In this document: positions 37,484 through 46,556 of the stretch, piece by piece
Layout of the letters: every line of letters begins with the position of its first letter
Position numbering within the stretch: position 1 is the stretch's first letter
Origin: Lachnospiraceae bacterium
GTDB lineage: Bacteria; Bacillota; Clostridia; Lachnospirales; Lachnospiraceae
Reading direction: 5' to 3'
Assembly: GCA_017634065.1 (NCBI GenBank)
Contig: JAGBOC010000011.1
Location: 1 to 60,411, forward strand
DNA length: 60,411 nucleotides
Translations under genes and position numbers: made by a program
Notes under the pieces: model-generated
What the model was told of the DNA's origin: nothing
What the model saw: only the letters and a program-made list of their open reading frames with translations
Databases searched by the model: none

Positions 37484-39216
37484 TGTTTAGTGTTTTTAAA
37501 AATAGCATATTGAGAGTAAAAAAAGAAACTATTCTATCAATGCTATTTATCTTGTGCGAAACTGCATTTGAGATAGTAGTTCCTTTTATGATGGCTAAAC
37601 TTATAGATTTGGGAATAGAAAGTAGCAATATGGGTAATGTGTATAAGTTTGGGCTTATTATTATAGCACTTGTCATTGGACAAGGTCTTTCAGGTGTTTT
37701 TTGTGCAGTATTTGCTGTAAAGGCAGGTACAGGTTTTGCATTTGATTTGAGAGAAAGATTATTTAGAAAACTTCAGACATTTGCTTTTGCAAATATTGAT
37801 AAGTTTTCGACAGGCTCACTTGTGACAAGAAGCACGACAGATATATCAAATGTGCAGAGAGCATTTCAGATGGTTATAAGAGGTGCTATCAGGTCTCTAT
37901 CTATGTGTATTTTCTCGCTATATTTTGCCTTTAATATTAATGCAGAGATAGCAAAATACTTTACATTTATGATACCGACACTTCTTATATCATTTATTAT
38001 TCTTTCAAAACTTGCTATGCCAATTTTTGAAAAAATGTTTACAGCCTTTGACTCGTTAAATAATATTATGTCTGAAAATATCCATGGTATAAGAGTAGTT
38101 AAGACCTTTAATCGTGAAGACTATGAATATGCTAAAATGAAAAAATCAGCTGATGACATATATAATTATTCAGTGAAAGCAGAGACTTATGTTGCTCTCT
38201 GGGACCCATTTATGAACATATCTATATATGTCATATTGATAATTATATCGTGGATAGGTGCGAAAGCAATAATAGCATCTGGCAATAACCCAGAGCTTGG
38301 ACTTACGACAGGTAAACTCATGAGTTTAATTACATATGGTTTACAAATGCTTATGAGTCTTATGTTTATGAGTATGATATATGTTATGCTTGTCATCTCA
38401 TCAGCATCTATAAAAAGAGTTGAAGAAGTGCTCGTTGAAGATACAAAGATTAAAAATCCAGAGAATCCTATTTATAATGTAGACAATGCAGAGATTGAGT
38501 TTAAGAATGTCAATTTTAAGTATAAAGAAGATGCCAAATCAAGAGTTCTTAAAGATATATCAATCAAGATAAATAGTGGAGATATGATTGGTATAATAGG
38601 TGGGACAGGCGCTGGAAAGTCAAGTTTTGTAAATCTTATACCAAGACTTTATGATGTAAGTACCGGTGAAGTGTATGTAGGTGGACATAATGTAAAAGAA
38701 TATGATTTAAATACTTTGAGAAAATCTGTGGGCATAGTTTTACAAAAGAATATATTGTTTTCTGGAACGATAGAGAGCAATTTGAGATTTGGGAATGAAA
38801 ATGCAACACTTGATGAGATGAAGGAAGCATGTGACATAGCTTGTGCACTTGAGTTTATAAATGAAAAACCTGAAGGTTTTGCTACAAAGGTTGAACAAAG
38901 TGGAAATAATTTTTCAGGTGGACAGAAACAGAGATTATCTATAGCGAGAACGATATTAAAGAAACCGAGAATTATAATTTTTGATGATTCTACTTCTGCT
39001 GTAGACACAAAGACTGATGCGAAGATTAGAAATGCAATTAAGAATAAACTGCCAAATACTACGAAAATAATTATTTCACAGCGTATCATATCTCTAAAAG
39101 AGTGTGATAAAATAATTGTGATGGATAATGGCAGAATAATAGCATATGATAGTCATGAGAAGCTTTTAGAGACTTGCAATTTATATAAAGAAATATATGA
39201 TGTTCAAAATAGTTAA
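37480..39216 (+). CDS. ABC exporter half-transporter with degenerate nucleotide site (subunit A)
   Basis: The 578-residue protein has six membrane segments and a C-terminal ATPase domain. Walker A is GGTGAGKSS at about 375-383, and the signature NFSGGQKQ is intact. Walker B ends FDDSTSAVD, so the catalytic Glu is Asp. This is the degenerate-site subunit of a heterodimeric exporter of the BmrCD or TM287/288 type. Its partner, encoded 4 nt downstream, carries the altered signature. Start codon and priA stop overlap as ATGA. The substrate is unknown; multidrug or lipid export is typical. Confidence 0.93.
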   Translation: MMFSVFKNSILRVKKETILSMLFILCETAFEIVVPFMMAKLIDLGIESSNMGNVYKFGLIIIALVIGQGLSGVFCAVFAVKAGTGFAFDLRERLFRKLQTFAFANIDKFSTGSLVTRSTTDISNVQRAFQMVIRGAIRSLSMCIFSLYFAFNINAEIAKYFTFMIPTLLISFIILSKLAMPIFEKMFTAFDSLNNIMSENIHGIRVVKTFNREDYEYAKMKKSADDIYNYSVKAETYVALWDPFMNISIYVILIIISWIGAKAIIASGNNPELGLTTGKLMSLITYGLQMLMSLMFMSMIYVMLVISSASIKRVEEVLVEDTKIKNPENPIYNVDNAEIEFKNVNFKYKEDAKSRVLKDISIKINSGDMIGIIGGTGAGKSSFVNLIPRLYDVSTGEVYVGGHNVKEYDLNTLRKSVGIVLQKNILFSGTIESNLRFGNENATLDEMKEACDIACALEFINEKPEGFATKVEQSGNNFSGGQKQRLSIARTILKKPRIIIFDDSTSAVDTKTDAKIRNAIKNKLPNTTKIIISQRIISLKECDKIIVMDNGRIIAYDSHEKLLETCNLYKEIYDVQNS

Positions 39217-39219
39217 TAT

Positions 39220-41085
39220 ATGGCGAGAAGAAGATACACAGGGGAACCTGCAAAAAAAGTAAAGAAGGGAACATTTACAAGACTTATAAGTCATATCTTA
39301 CAGCATAAAGTAAGATTAGTTTTTATTGCGATAAGTATGATAGGTGCGACATTTGTAAATGTTGGAGCAAGTTTATTTCTCAAAATTGCTATTGATGGCT
39401 ACATAACTCCTATGTTACTACAAGATAAGAATAACGTTGACTTTGAGCCATTTAAGTTAGCAATGCTTTATTTTGCTTTAATGCTTTTTATAGGAGTTAT
39501 CTGCACATTAGTTTATAGATTACTGATGGTTAAGTTATCAAATGGTATTTTGAGAGACATAAGAGAACAAATGTATGAAAAGATGCAGAAATTGCCAATA
39601 CGATATTTTGACCAAAATAAGGCTGGAGATATAATGTCAAGATATACAAATGATCTTGATACTTTTAGACAGGTTATTTCTGAAACGATACCACAGACTA
39701 TAAGAGGTGGGCTTACATTTATAACTATATTTGCTAGTATGCTAATGCTTAGTATAAACTTATTTATAGTTGTATTAATTATGATTATATTTATGGTTTT
39801 GTTTACACGCTGGTCTGGGAATAGGTCACTTAAATCATATAGGAAGACACAAAGCTCTATAGGTGGACTTAATGGGTATGTAGAGGAAATGGTTCTTGGT
39901 TCAAAAGAAGTAAAAGTATACTGCTATGAAGAGAGAAATATTAATGAGTTCACAAAGAAGAATACTGAATGGGCTGAAGCAGTAGTTAAGGCAGATACTC
40001 TTAGCAACATTTTATTCCCATTTATGAATAGTTTGGGAAATATATTATATGTTATGATTGCTTTTGCTGGTGGCACGATGGCACTTAATGGTATAACTAA
40101 TTATACTCTTGTCGGACCTACAGTTTTGACTATTGGCACTATTACTTCTTTTATGACATTTACAAAAACTTTCTCATCACTAATAGGAGAACTTAGTTCG
40201 CAGTTGCCATATCTTATGCAATCTCTATCTGGTGCTGAAAGAATATTTGAGCTTATTGATACAGAACCTGAAATAGATAATGGAACATATAGGTTGGAAA
40301 AAATTGAAAAAGACAAGTGGCAGTGGAATAATGGTGAGAACAAAGTTCCACTTGTCGGAAACATAGTTTTAGACAATGTAAGCTTCTCATATGAAGAAAA
40401 TAAACCAGTATTAAAGAATATAAATGTCTATGCTGATAAGGGACAAAAAGTTGCTCTTGTAGGAGCGACGGGTGCAGGGAAAACGACTATTACTAATCTT
40501 ATAAATAGATTTTATGAGATTAATGATGGAACCATAACCTATGATGGCATAAATGTAACTCATATAAAGAAAAAAGACCTTCGTGAATCTCTTGCGATAG
40601 TTCTGCAAGATGTCAATTTATTTACTGGGACAATAATGGAAAATATAAGATATGGTAAATTAACTGCTACTGACGAGGAATGTATAGAGGCAGCGAAACT
40701 TGTGTATGCAGATTCATTTATTGAGATGCTCCCAGATGGTTATAATACTGTTATAAAAGGCGACAGTGGTAGCCTTTCACAAGGGCAAAAGCAACTTATA
40801 TCAATAGCAAGAGCAGCAGTTGCTGACCCACCTTGTCTTATACTTGATGAGGCTACATCGAGTATAGATACCAGAACTGAAAAATTAGTTCAAAAAGGTA
40901 TGGACTCAATTATGAAAGGTCGCACGGTATTTATAATAGCGCATAGGCTATCAACTATAAGAGATGCAGATGTGATCATGGTTATGAGAAATGGTGAAAT
41001 TATAGAAAGAGGCTCTCATGAGTCGTTACTTGAGAAGAAGGGACATTATTATGAATTATATACTGGAAAAGTAGAGATAGATTAA
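39220..41085 (+). CDS. ABC exporter half-transporter with intact catalytic site (subunit B)
   Basis: The 621-residue protein has a basic N-terminus, six membrane segments and an ATPase domain. Walker A is GATGAGKTT at about 414-422, Walker B is LILDEATSSID with catalytic Glu, and the H-loop reads IIAHRLST. The signature is SLSQGQKQ, where the usual second Gly is Gln. Together with subunit A, this gives one normal and one degenerate ATP site, as in known heterodimeric exporters. No RBS is seen; ATG lies 3 nt after subunit A. A strong bidirectional terminator follows. Confidence 0.94.
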   Translation: MARRRYTGEPAKKVKKGTFTRLISHILQHKVRLVFIAISMIGATFVNVGASLFLKIAIDGYITPMLLQDKNNVDFEPFKLAMLYFALMLFIGVICTLVYRLLMVKLSNGILRDIREQMYEKMQKLPIRYFDQNKAGDIMSRYTNDLDTFRQVISETIPQTIRGGLTFITIFASMLMLSINLFIVVLIMIIFMVLFTRWSGNRSLKSYRKTQSSIGGLNGYVEEMVLGSKEVKVYCYEERNINEFTKKNTEWAEAVVKADTLSNILFPFMNSLGNILYVMIAFAGGTMALNGITNYTLVGPTVLTIGTITSFMTFTKTFSSLIGELSSQLPYLMQSLSGAERIFELIDTEPEIDNGTYRLEKIEKDKWQWNNGENKVPLVGNIVLDNVSFSYEENKPVLKNINVYADKGQKVALVGATGAGKTTITNLINRFYEINDGTITYDGINVTHIKKKDLRESLAIVLQDVNLFTGTIMENIRYGKLTATDEECIEAAKLVYADSFIEMLPDGYNTVIKGDSGSLSQGQKQLISIARAAVADPPCLILDEATSSIDTRTEKLVQKGMDSIMKGRTVFIIAHRLSTIRDADVIMVMRNGEIIERGSHESLLEKKGHYYELYTGKVEID

Positions 41086-41113
41086 AAAAGGGTTCAAATC
41101 ATTGAACCCTTTT
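41086..41113. terminator. Bidirectional terminator between ABC exporter and phosphoribosyltransferase
   Basis: AAAAGGGTTCAA (41086-41097) and TTGAACCCTTTT (41102-41113) form a perfect 12-bp stem with an ATCA loop. Symmetry suits the two converging genes. Confidence 0.92.
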
Positions 41114-41114
41114 A

Positions 41115-41663
41115 TTATTCTTCAAATATTGGAAGTGTATCTACATAGAGTAGGTTATCGTGAACATCATTACTCTCTTTAAATACACAACAATACCTAA
41201 GGACATTTATCTTATATTCTTCAAGTACATCCTTTATAGCAAATATAGTAGAACCGGTAGATATCACATCATCAACGAATAATGCATTTTTACCAGAGTA
41301 CTTTTGTAGGCTTTTCTTATCGATGAATAATTGATTCGTGCCAGATGTAAAGGTTTTGACATGGGCTATAACAGGTTCCTCAAAGTTGATTTTTACTTTC
41401 TTTCTAAATACAAGTAGGTCGGTATTACAGAGATCTGCGACCCTTTGTGCAAGAGCGGCGCCTTTAGCCTCTGCAGATATTATGACATCTACATTCTGAA
41501 GGTTATTCTCTACTATCTTCTTGTATAAGTCCTTTGCAGCAGCCCTATTCATATTGACATCTGAATATGGGTCAAATACTGCTACATATTTATTTCCACC
41601 TATACCAGCTTTTGGTAATAGAAACTCTTTGCCATCCAATTTAATTTTATAGAACTTATCCAT
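41115..41663 (-). CDS. Type I phosphoribosyltransferase, purine PRT-like
   Basis: The 182-residue protein carries the PRPP-binding motif LFVDDVISTGST at about residues 126-137, the hallmark of type I phosphoribosyltransferases. The pattern 'VDVIISAEAKGAALAQRVA' fits adenine or xanthine phosphoribosyltransferases in purine salvage. It is slightly different from canonical Apt, so the base is not assigned. The minus-strand RBS AAGGAGG lies before ATG, and an extended -10 is upstream. It is a single-gene unit, converging on the ABC exporter operon. Confidence 0.85.
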   Translation of the reverse strand: MDKFYKIKLDGKEFLLPKAGIGGNKYVAVFDPYSDVNMNRAAAKDLYKKIVENNLQNVDVIISAEAKGAALAQRVADLCNTDLLVFRKKVKINFEEPVIAHVKTFTSGTNQLFIDKKSLQKYSGKNALFVDDVISTGSTIFAIKDVLEEYKINVLRYCCVFKESNDVHDNLLYVDTLPIFEE

Positions 41664-41687
41664 ATAATGCCTCCTTAAAGTAACTTA

Positions 41688-41696
41688 ATTATAACA
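41688..41696 (-). promoter_or_regulatory. Extended -10 promoter of the phosphoribosyltransferase gene
   Basis: On the minus strand TGTTATAAT, a perfect extended -10. No good -35 is visible. It lies 25 nt before the gene's ATG. Confidence 0.6.
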
Positions 41697-41776
41697 TATT
41701 TTAGTACCATTTTACTATACCATATATTGTGTTTGAGATTAAGTGGAAAATGGCTTTATGAATAGGTATTTTTAAG

Positions 41777-41805
41777 TTGTTTTATTGCTACTATTATGAT
41801 AAAAT
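41777..41805 (+). promoter_or_regulatory. Likely promoter of thyA
   Basis: TTGTTT, a 17-bp spacer and TAAAAT. The overlapping TATGAT at 41795 is an alternative -10. The transcript would start about 55 nt before the thyA ATG. Confidence 0.5.
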
Positions 41806-41867
41806 ATACAAATTATGGGCTAAAAGCCTATAGTTTTGTTGTAAATATAGTTTATAGCGGAGGGAAT

Positions 41868-42716
41868 ATGAGTAAAGCCGATGTTATATTTGTAAATATG
41901 TGTAGAGATATAATAGACAATGGGACTGACACGAAGGGAGAAAAGGTAAGACCACATTGGGAAGATGGTACACCTGCCTACACAATAAAAAAATTTGGAG
42001 TATGCAATCGTTATGATTTAAGAGACGAGTTCCCTGCTATTACTCTTAGACCAACTGGTCTTAAGAATTGTTTTGATGAGATACTTTGGATTTGGCAAAA
42101 GAAGTCAAATGACATAAGAGATTTAGGCTCTCATATTTGGGATGAGTGGGCAGGAAGTGACCATACTATTGGTAAAGCCTATGGATATCAGTTGAGTGTC
42201 AAACATAAGTATAAAGAAGGCGAATTTGACCAAGTAGATAGAGTTATCTATGACCTAAAAAATAATCCTTATTCTAGAAGAATTATGACAAATATCTATG
42301 TGCACCAAGATCTGCATGAGATGAATCTATATCCTTGTGCATACTCTATGACTTTTAATGTGACAAAGGATAAAAATAGTGATAAATTAGTTTTGAATGG
42401 ATTATTAAATCAGAGATCAAGTGATGTTTTAGTTGCCAATAACTGGAATGTATGTCAGTATGCCTTACTTCTTATGATGTTTGCAAGAGAATGCGATATG
42501 ATTCCAGGGGAACTTGTACATATGATTTCAGACTGCCATATTTATGATAGACATGTAGAGATAGTAGAAGAGATGATTAAAAGACCACAGTTCCCTGCAC
42601 CAAAGGTAACATTAAACTCAGACAAAAAAAGATTTTATGATTTCGTTAAAGAAGATTTGATAATAGAAGATTATCAAAAGAATGAGCAGATAAAAAATAT
42701 ACCAGTTGCGATCTAG
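41868..42716 (+). CDS. thyA: Thymidylate synthase ThyA
   Basis: It makes dTMP from dUMP with methylene-tetrahydrofolate. ATG 41868 follows GCGGAGGG; an in-frame ATG at 41796 lies in the promoter. The 282-residue protein has GKAYGYQL, RRIMTNIY, the nucleophile Cys157 in LYPCAYSM, the NQRSSDV phosphate-binding region with NNWN, and DCHIYDRH. In the well-studied enzymes the Cys is followed by His; here it is Ala158. The usual N-terminal 'DRTGTG' is replaced by GTDTKGEKV. It is followed by an SGNH protein after 3 nt. Confidence 0.92.
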   Translation: MSKADVIFVNMCRDIIDNGTDTKGEKVRPHWEDGTPAYTIKKFGVCNRYDLRDEFPAITLRPTGLKNCFDEILWIWQKKSNDIRDLGSHIWDEWAGSDHTIGKAYGYQLSVKHKYKEGEFDQVDRVIYDLKNNPYSRRIMTNIYVHQDLHEMNLYPCAYSMTFNVTKDKNSDKLVLNGLLNQRSSDVLVANNWNVCQYALLLMMFARECDMIPGELVHMISDCHIYDRHVEIVEEMIKRPQFPAPKVTLNSDKKRFYDFVKEDLIIEDYQKNEQIKNIPVAI

Positions 42717-42719
42717 TAA

Positions 42720-43868
42720 ATGAAGTTAAAGAAAATTATTGAAAATGTATTATTAACTTTTGTGTTTTTGGTAGTTATAGCATATCCCTGGGTTGCTAGT
42801 TTTTTGGGTATAGAAAATAATCTATCCGGAGCAGATGAAAAAGTTGAGTTTAGTTTTGAAAAAATAGATGACTATATCATACAAAACTTTCCAGGTAGAT
42901 CGCTTCTTGTACGGACAAAGAATCAATTACTTTATTCGCTTTTTGATATGTCACCAAATACAAGTATTACAAAGGTTGGTGATACATTGTTTTCTACAGA
43001 GACACTTAATTATTACTATCATAGACTTCACAGTGTATCAAAAGATAAAATAGATACTTTGATAGATAAATTAACAAGATTTGATAAGATATGTAAAGAT
43101 AGGGACAAGAAACTTCTTATAGTTCTTACACCTACTAAACCAAGATATTATAATGGGACACTACCTTTTGCTGATGATGTTATAATGCTCTATGAAAATG
43201 ATGAAGAAGGTGATTTTGATAATATTCTTCCATACGACAAACTTGCCATGGCATTAAAGAAATCTGACCTTAACTACTTTGATGCAATTAATTACATTGA
43301 CACACATAAGAAAACACTTATAGATGGGCAAGTTCCATTATTTTATAATAGTAGCCACCACTGGTCAGTGTATAAGGCAAATATGATTGGACTTGCACTT
43401 CACGACCATATGAGAAAGACTATGGGTATACATCTTCCTAAACTAACAATCAGTGCTACTCCATCAGATGTGGCTGAATATCCAGATGCAGACTTATTTA
43501 ATGTATTAAATATATATGATAAACCAAAAGAGCAGTTTTATAAGACAGTAATGGAATATACTAATTTTGACAATGACAATTTAAACTTTACTGTACAAGG
43601 TGGAAGTTTTTTGGGCGGTCTACTTCTTCCACAGACAACGCTTAGTTTATTTGGTGATGTACTTCACATAGAAAATAAGATTTTGCTTTATAATAAATAC
43701 AAAGATAATTATACTTTTGAAACTTACGATGAACTGGCTGAAAAGTTTAATCTTATAGAACATTTGCATAATACGGATATTTTTATCTTGGAAATCAATG
43801 AGTTAAATGTCTATAATGCCACATTTGGATTTATAGATTACTTGCTTATGCATGAGGAGGATATATAG
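42720..43868 (+). CDS. AlgX-like SGNH O-acetyltransferase partner, cassette 2
   Basis: The 382-residue protein has one N-terminal membrane segment (about residues 9-28) and an outer SGNH-type domain. The motif SSHHWSVYKA (His214) is equivalent to the DxHW or GxHW of AlgJ/AlgX-like proteins, and the likely nucleophile is Ser296 in QGGSFLGG. It is a different subfamily from the cassette-1 protein: shorter, with S-H-H-W and GGSF instead of DSHW and GDSF. No clear RBS is present; it starts 3 nt after thyA. The MBOAT partner follows at once, with its RBS in this gene's end. Confidence 0.82.
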   Translation: MKLKKIIENVLLTFVFLVVIAYPWVASFLGIENNLSGADEKVEFSFEKIDDYIIQNFPGRSLLVRTKNQLLYSLFDMSPNTSITKVGDTLFSTETLNYYYHRLHSVSKDKIDTLIDKLTRFDKICKDRDKKLLIVLTPTKPRYYNGTLPFADDVIMLYENDEEGDFDNILPYDKLAMALKKSDLNYFDAINYIDTHKKTLIDGQVPLFYNSSHHWSVYKANMIGLALHDHMRKTMGIHLPKLTISATPSDVAEYPDADLFNVLNIYDKPKEQFYKTVMEYTNFDNDNLNFTVQGGSFLGGLLLPQTTLSLFGDVLHIENKILLYNKYKDNYTFETYDELAEKFNLIEHLHNTDIFILEINELNVYNATFGFIDYLLMHEEDI

Positions 43869-45275
43869 ATGGTATTCTCCTCACCGATATTTTTATTTTT
43901 GTTTTTACCTACATGTCTGCTCTGTTATCTCTTGACAAATCTTTTTGGAAATATCAAAGCAGAGAATATTTGTTTATTAATATTTTCAATTATTTTTTAT
44001 GCATATGGTAGTATAGACTTTCTGCCAATCTTGCTTATATCAATAGGGATAAATTATATTTTTTCAAAACTGATTGATATAGTTGATAATAGAGCCTTAA
44101 AAGTTACAGTATTTGCAGTATCTATAGTTATAAATGTTGGACTGCTGATTATATATAAATATCTCAATTTATTTAGTGGATTTATATTTGGCGCTGACAA
44201 GGCAACTAATATAAAACTACCTATAGGAATATCATTTTATACATTTCAAGTTTTATCATATCTCATAGATGTGTATAAGGGAGAGGTTAAATCAAGTAAT
44301 AGCATTATAGATTTTGCACTTTTTACCATGTTATTTCCACAGCTTATCGCTGGACCTATAGTTAGATATAGCACTATAGAACTTGAATTAAAAAAGAGAA
44401 GGACTATTTTTACTTCATTCTCAAATGGAATAATGAGATTTATGGTTGGCTTTACAAAAAAGATAGTCTTGGCAAATGCACTTGGCAGAATTGCTGACCT
44501 AGCTTTCAATGAACTTGGATATTATACTATGGGACCACTTCTCTCTGCATTTGTAATAATATGCTATAGTATGCAAATATATCTTGACTTCTGGGGATAC
44601 TCTGATATGGCAATAGGGATTGGAGAAATATTTGGATTCTCTTTCCCTGAAAACTTCAATATGCCATTTTTGTCTACAAGTATATCAGAGTTTTGGAATA
44701 GATGGCACATAACTTTATCATCTTTTTTTAGAGACTATGTGTATATTCCACTTGGCGGAAGTAGGAAGGGACTTTTTATAACCTGTGTAAATCTTACCAT
44801 AGTTTTTGCACTTTCAGGTTTTTGGCACGGAGCAAGTTTCAACTTTTTATTTTGGGGACTATATAATGCATTATTTCTTGTCATTGAAAGGATAGTTAGA
44901 ACTAAAATAAAAATACATGTACCACAGACTATTTGTATTATATATGTATTCATAGTGTGGACTATTGGTATGATTTTATTTAGACTTGAGAGTTTTGAGC
45001 AGATTAGATTATTTTTGGAAGGAGCAGTTTCTTATCCATCATATAATTACTCGACGAGAGAATTAGTGAACGAAGTTTATAATCCATACTTCATAGTTTG
45101 CTTTGTAATGTCAGTACTATACCTTACTCCATTTTTTTCAAAAATAAAAAATGCACTCTATAATACCAAGTTTGGATTTATAATAGTTGATCTTGTTATC
45201 ATAACAATGTTTTTATATGCTGTAGTAGAGATGCTTACTTCTGGATTTAATCCATTTATATATTTCAGATTTTAG
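43869..45275 (+). CDS. MBOAT-family O-acyltransferase (AlgI/DltB-like), cassette 2
   Basis: The 468-residue polytopic protein shares the MBOAT pattern with cassette 1: QLIAGPIVRY, YLDFWGYSDMAIGIG, SISEFWNRWHITLSSFF, YIPLGGSRKG and His320 in GFWHGASFNF. Both end FNPFIYFRF or similar (cassette 1: YNPFIYFQF), so they are paralogues. The order here is SGNH then MBOAT, the reverse of cassette 1. A GAGGAGG precedes the ATG. It probably feeds acyl groups to the SGNH protein upstream. tyrS starts 24 nt later. Confidence 0.92.
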   Translation: MVFSSPIFLFLFLPTCLLCYLLTNLFGNIKAENICLLIFSIIFYAYGSIDFLPILLISIGINYIFSKLIDIVDNRALKVTVFAVSIVINVGLLIIYKYLNLFSGFIFGADKATNIKLPIGISFYTFQVLSYLIDVYKGEVKSSNSIIDFALFTMLFPQLIAGPIVRYSTIELELKKRRTIFTSFSNGIMRFMVGFTKKIVLANALGRIADLAFNELGYYTMGPLLSAFVIICYSMQIYLDFWGYSDMAIGIGEIFGFSFPENFNMPFLSTSISEFWNRWHITLSSFFRDYVYIPLGGSRKGLFITCVNLTIVFALSGFWHGASFNFLFWGLYNALFLVIERIVRTKIKIHVPQTICIIYVFIVWTIGMILFRLESFEQIRLFLEGAVSYPSYNYSTRELVNEVYNPYFIVCFVMSVLYLTPFFSKIKNALYNTKFGFIIVDLVIITMFLYAVVEMLTSGFNPFIYFRF

Positions 45276-45299
45276 AGAGATATGTCATAAAGGAGAGTC

Positions 45300-46556
45300 A
45301 TGGGTATTTATGAAGAATTAGTTGAGCGTGGCCTTATAGCTCAAGTAACAAATGAAGAAGAAATAAAGAAAATGATAAACGAAGGGAAGGCAGTTTTTTA
45401 TATTGGTTTTGATCCAACTGCTGACTCACTTCATGTTGGTCATTTTATGGCACTTTGTCTTATGAAGAGACTTCAAAGTGCAGGGAATCGCCCTATAGCA
45501 CTTGTTGGTGGAGGCACTGGAATGATTGGCGACCCATCGGGTAGGACTGATCTTCGGAAGGTTTTGACTGTTGAAGATATAGACCATAATTGCGAGTGCT
45601 TTAAGAAGCAAATGTCAAGATTTATTGAGTTCGGAGAAGGGAAGGCAATGATGGTCAATAATGCTGATTGGCTTCGCAATCTAAATTATATAGAGTTTTT
45701 AAGAGATGTAGGACCTCACTTTAGTGTGAATAGAATGCTTACAGCTGAATGTTATAAACTTAGGATGGCAGAAGGACTTACATTTTTAGAGTTCAATTAT
45801 ATGATAATGCAGGCATATGATTTTTATAGTCTATTCCAAAAATATGGTTGCAATATGCAGTTTGGTGGAGATGACCAATGGTCAAATATGCTTGCAGGAA
45901 CTGAACTTATAAGACGAAAACTTGGAAAAGATGCTCATGCTATGACTATAACACTTCTTACAAAATCAGATGGCAAAAAGATGGGAAAGACAGCTGGTGG
46001 AGCAGTGTGGCTTGATCCAAATAAGACAAAGCCATTTGAGTTTTACCAGTATTGGAGAGATGTTGAAGATGCAGATGTCCTAAAATGTATTAAGATGCTC
46101 ACATTTTTACCACTTGATGAGATTAAGGAAATGGAGAAATGGAAAGGAGCAGAACTTAATAAGGCAAAGGAAATACTTGCATATGAACTTACTAAACTTG
46201 TGCATGGGGAAGAAGAAGCGAAGAAGTGTGATGCGGCAGCAAAATCTGCATTTGGTGGTGATTTAGATAAGGCAGAAATTCCAAAACTTGAATTGAAAGA
46301 ATCAGATTTAGTAGATGGAAAGATAGATGTCGTTAAAGCACTTGTACTTTCTAAATTATGTACTTCAAATGGTGATGCGAGAAGAAATATAGAGCAAGGC
46401 GGAGTAACAGTTGATGACAATAAAGTAACAGATGTAAAGATGAGTATAGAAAAAGATAAACTTAAAGATAAGGGAGTAGTTATAAAAAGGGGAAAGAAAA
46501 ACTTCATAAGAATAGTATTATCAGTTATCGTAGCAAGTTTTTTTGTTTTAACCTAG
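45300..46556 (+). CDS. tyrS: Tyrosyl-tRNA synthetase with abnormal hydrophobic C-terminal tail
   Basis: This class I synthetase charges tRNA-Tyr. The 418-residue frame has the HIGH-type motif HVGH, GGDDQW, the KMSKS-type KKMGKT, and a C-terminal S4-like domain. The normal family end corresponds to about residue 407 (KKNFIRIVL). Here the frame runs on for 11 hydrophobic residues, SVIVASFFVLT, which look like the core of a signal peptide. The gene thus seems to lack its own stop and enters the start of the next (broken) secreted-protein gene. RBS AAGGAGAG lies before ATG. The main enzyme should be functional if the tail is tolerated. Confidence 0.94.
   Translation: MGIYEELVERGLIAQVTNEEEIKKMINEGKAVFYIGFDPTADSLHVGHFMALCLMKRLQSAGNRPIALVGGGTGMIGDPSGRTDLRKVLTVEDIDHNCECFKKQMSRFIEFGEGKAMMVNNADWLRNLNYIEFLRDVGPHFSVNRMLTAECYKLRMAEGLTFLEFNYMIMQAYDFYSLFQKYGCNMQFGGDDQWSNMLAGTELIRRKLGKDAHAMTITLLTKSDGKKMGKTAGGAVWLDPNKTKPFEFYQYWRDVEDADVLKCIKMLTFLPLDEIKEMEKWKGAELNKAKEILAYELTKLVHGEEEAKKCDAAAKSAFGGDLDKAEIPKLELKESDLVDGKIDVVKALVLSKLCTSNGDARRNIEQGGVTVDDNKVTDVKMSIEKDKLKDKGVVIKRGKKNFIRIVLSVIVASFFVLT

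Noticed and set aside
38649-39089. Long antisense frames opposite the ABC genes and others, for example 29644-30177 and 46043-46507
   Set aside because: They mirror conserved coding genes, have no RBS and are low-complexity or hydrophobic by codon reflection.
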